From Chryseosolibacter sp964493505 (GTDB lineage Bacteria > Bacteroidota > Bacteroidia > Cytophagales > Cyclobacteriaceae), in assembly GCA_964493505.1 (NCBI GenBank), contig CAZBNP010000010.1, positions 62,001 through 126,000 of the forward strand: a DNA stretch of 64,000 nucleotides, in the 5' to 3' direction. The notes below the pieces were generated by a model. It was not told the DNA's origin, did not search any database, and saw nothing but the letters and a program-made list of their open reading frames with translations. The position numbers and the translations under genes were made by a program. This document shows, piece by piece, positions 62,109-64,000 of this stretch. The stretch's first letter is position 1. Every line of letters begins with the position of its first letter.

Positions 62109-64000
62109 TTAGCCGCGGTCAAGGTACTCCGAAGGAGTTTTGCCGTATTCGTCTTTAAAGACTCTTGTAAAATAGGATGACGAATTGAATCCAGTCTGGT
62201 AGGCGATCTCGGAAAGGTTGTATTGATGACTGTCCATGAGCTTCAAAGCCTGCTTAACGCGCACCATCCGGATGAATTCAACCACCGACTTTCCGGAAAG
62301 CGCTTTAATCTTGCGGTAAACCTGCATGCGGCTCAGATTGAAGAGGCTTGCGATCGAATCAACGCCGAGCTGAGGGTCCTGTATGTTGTCGATCACATAG
62401 TCAATGGCCTTCTCCAGGAAAGCCTTGTCGATCTCGTTATTCGCGACCCGGGCTGGCATGAGATACACATCCTGGCTGAAGCGGGAATACAGTCTCTGCC
62501 GCGATTCAATGATCTGGTTCACATGAGCAATCAGGAACCGGATGTTGAAAGGTTTGGTGATGTATAGGTCGGCACCGGTCTTTATTCCTGTGATCTGATC
62601 GTCGACCATCGCTTTTGCCGTTAGCATGATAAAGGGAATATGACTGGTTTTGAGATTGGATTTAATCTCGCGGCATAGTTCTATTCCCGTTTTCATCGGC
62701 ATCCGAATGTCACTGATGATGAGATCCGGAGTTTTTCCGAAGGCTAGATCCAACCCTTCGTTCCCGTCTTTGGCCTCAAGCACAGTAAACTGATGCCGAA
62801 GTTCCATCGAAATGTACTTCCTCAATTCATCATTGTCTTCAACTATAAGAATAAGTGCTTTGTCGCGGTCTTCTTCTTCATCCGAAACGTCGCTGGTTGT
62901 ATGAGTCACGTCAACGCCATTGGTCGCGCTCCGGGAAGCTGGCTGGTAGCCCGGCCTGTCACTGACCTCGTCGTCGCCATACGACTGACGATCTATCGGG
63001 AGATGAATGAGAAATTTCGTCTCGGAATCAGGCGCGCTTTCAGCACGGATGCTGCCACGGTGCAAGTCAACAAGGCCTTTTGTCAATGACAGCCCGATCC
63101 CTGTACCGGAATTGGAAATCTTTTTAGACGACTTTGCCTGGTAAAATTTATCGAAAATGAATGGCAATTCTTCCGCGGAAATTCCAATACCATTGTCAAC
63201 AATGACAAGTTCCAGGCAGCCAGCCTTTACCCCCTCTCCTGAAGAATCCCGGGCGCCAATGATAATATTGATCCGGCCGTTGTCGGAGGTAAACTTAAAC
63301 GCGTTAGAAAGCACGTTCACAATAATCTTTTCAAGTTTATCGTGATCAAACCATCCCTCAAGGGAGCGAACCATAGCGTGTATCCCAAAATGGATGTTGC
63401 GCTTTGCCGCAAGGTCATGAAACGCAGAGGCAATATCAGTAATGAACTGAACAAGTTCACCGTGCTGCACGTGAAGGTTCAATTTCGAACTCTCGAGCTT
63501 ATTAAAGTCCATCAACTCATTGACCAGTCGCATCATCTTATCTGCGCTCGTCCGTATGGTACCCAGCCGCTCCTGCACCGTAAGCGGAAGGCCCCTGGTG
63601 GACATCAGCGTTTCCAAAGGCATTCGAATCAAACTGAGCGGGGTTCTAAACTCATGTGACACGTTGGTAAAAAATTGAGTCTTCGATTCACTCAATGCGT
63701 GCTCCTTTTCGCGGGCCAATCGCTCAACCTCAAGCTGGCTTTTGAATTTGATCCGCTCGATGCGGATTCTGACGAGGAAGTAGATGACTGAGAAAAGTAT
63801 CAGTAGGTACGCGAAAAAGGCCCACCATGTCTTCCAGGGTGTCTGAAGAATCACAATGTCGAGGCGAGCCGGCACCTGGCTCGTTACACCATCGCTGTTT
63901 GACGCCTTTACAAGAAAAACATAAGTCCCCGGATCAATGTTTGTGTATGTCGCTGTGGTATTTGAGCCTACGCAATTCCAGTTCTCGTCAAACCCCTCCA
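62109..64000 (-). CDS. Hybrid two-component system regulator (histidine kinase, receiver, AraC), partial at window edge
   Basis: The stop is at 62109 and the frame is open to the end of the window, so the N-terminal sensor is missing. What is visible starts in the Y_Y_Y-type periplasmic end (EGFDENWNCVGSN, IDPGTYVFLVKASNSDG). It then has a membrane helix (WWAFFAYLLILFSVIYFLV), a HisKA phosphoacceptor in VSHEFRTPLSLIRMPLE, an ATPase domain (NVLSNAFKFT, VDNGIGIS, GTGIGLSLT), a receiver domain with the phospho-Asp in LIISDIRMPMKTGIE, and a C-terminal AraC domain (SRMQVYRKIKALSGKSVVEF, IAYQTGFNSSSYFTRVFKDE). This is the HTCS class, which binds an oligosaccharide in the periplasm and switches on its adjacent SusC/D locus. 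Confidence 0.95.
   Translation of the reverse strand, partial: EGFDENWNCVGSNTTATYTNIDPGTYVFLVKASNSDGVTSQVPARLDIVILQTPWKTWWAFFAYLLILFSVIYFLVRIRIERIKFKSQLEVERLAREKEHALSESKTQFFTNVSHEFRTPLSLIRMPLETLMSTRGLPLTVQERLGTIRTSADKMMRLVNELMDFNKLESSKLNLHVQHGELVQFITDIASAFHDLAAKRNIHFGIHAMVRSLEGWFDHDKLEKIIVNVLSNAFKFTSDNGRINIIIGARDSSGEGVKAGCLELVIVDNGIGISAEELPFIFDKFYQAKSSKKISNSGTGIGLSLTKGLVDLHRGSIRAESAPDSETKFLIHLPIDRQSYGDDEVSDRPGYQPASRSATNGVDVTHTTSDVSDEEEDRDKALILIVEDNDELRKYISMELRHQFTVLEAKDGNEGLDLAFGKTPDLIISDIRMPMKTGIELCREIKSNLKTSHIPFIMLTAKAMVDDQITGIKTGADLYITKPFNIRFLIAHVNQIIESRQRLYSRFSQDVYLMPARVANNEIDKAFLEKAIDYVIDNIQDPQLGVDSIASLFNLSRMQVYRKIKALSGKSVVEFIRMVRVKQALKLMDSHQYNLSEIAYQTGFNSSSYFTRVFKDEYGKTPSEYLDRG

Noticed and set aside
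1..64000. CRISPR arrays, tRNA genes, transposases or integration sites
   Set aside because: No regularly spaced repeats, cloverleaf-like sequences, transposase motifs or flanking duplications were seen on either strand.

Overview
The window is from a member of the Bacteroidota, most likely a free-living Cytophagales/Chitinophagales-type glycan degrader. The evidence is four SusC/SusD outer-membrane pairs, many lipoproteins with a Cys lipobox followed by acidic residues, two proteins with type IX secretion (T9SS) C-terminal sorting domains, and a hybrid two-component regulator. No tRNA, rRNA, CRISPR array, transposase or integrase was seen. Almost every gene reads on the minus strand, so the order below is the transcription order, from high to low coordinate.

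Right block (64000 to about 45600), an apparent glucuronoxylan- or uronate-type utilisation locus: a partial hybrid histidine kinase/response regulator/AraC protein, susC, susD, a GH115 alpha-glucuronidase, an SGNH sialate O-acetylesterase-like enzyme, a small unknown exported protein, a large unknown glycosidase-like protein, a membrane transglutaminase-like protein and a LamG-esterase fusion. Two hairpins between susD and GH115 look like a brake on expression of the downstream enzymes. A degraded metallo-beta-lactamase-fold gene lies at 45289-45606.

Middle block (45011 to 33217), a second locus: a surface-glycan-binding-like lipoprotein with two carboxypeptidase-regulatory-like domains, a GH76-family alpha-mannanase-like lipoprotein, susC, susD, a DUF3823 lipoprotein and an unusual TIM-barrel/amidotransferase-like lipoprotein. 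A 21-bp-period direct repeat lies upstream of this unit. Convergent to it, on the plus strand, are a Tat-exported enolase-superfamily protein (29098-30510) and a membrane-spanning SARP-type regulator with a LamG/kelch sensor (30640-33156).

Left-middle block (28610 to 7754), a third and least familiar locus of about 21 kb: two consecutive susC/susD pairs, a DUF1735-like lipoprotein, a small lipoprotein, two paralogous right-handed beta-helix proteins with an inserted carbohydrate-binding-like domain, two related IPT/jelly-roll surface proteins, and a large esterase. Between the beta-helix genes is a clear pseudogene scar (15050-15343) that has also removed the T9SS domain of the upstream beta-helix protein.

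Left block (7704 to 1), a cytoplasmic sugar-phosphate pathway resembling amino-galactose (aga) catabolism: DeoR-type repressor, AgaS-like SIS deaminase/isomerase, PfkB kinase, class II tagatose/fructose-bisphosphate aldolase and an EamA transporter, followed by a GH140-like (DUF4038) enzyme and the start of another small lipoprotein that runs off the left edge. Taken together, the beta-helix locus plus the aga-like pathway suggest processing of a galactosamine- or galactose-containing acidic or acetylated polysaccharide, but the substrate is an inference.
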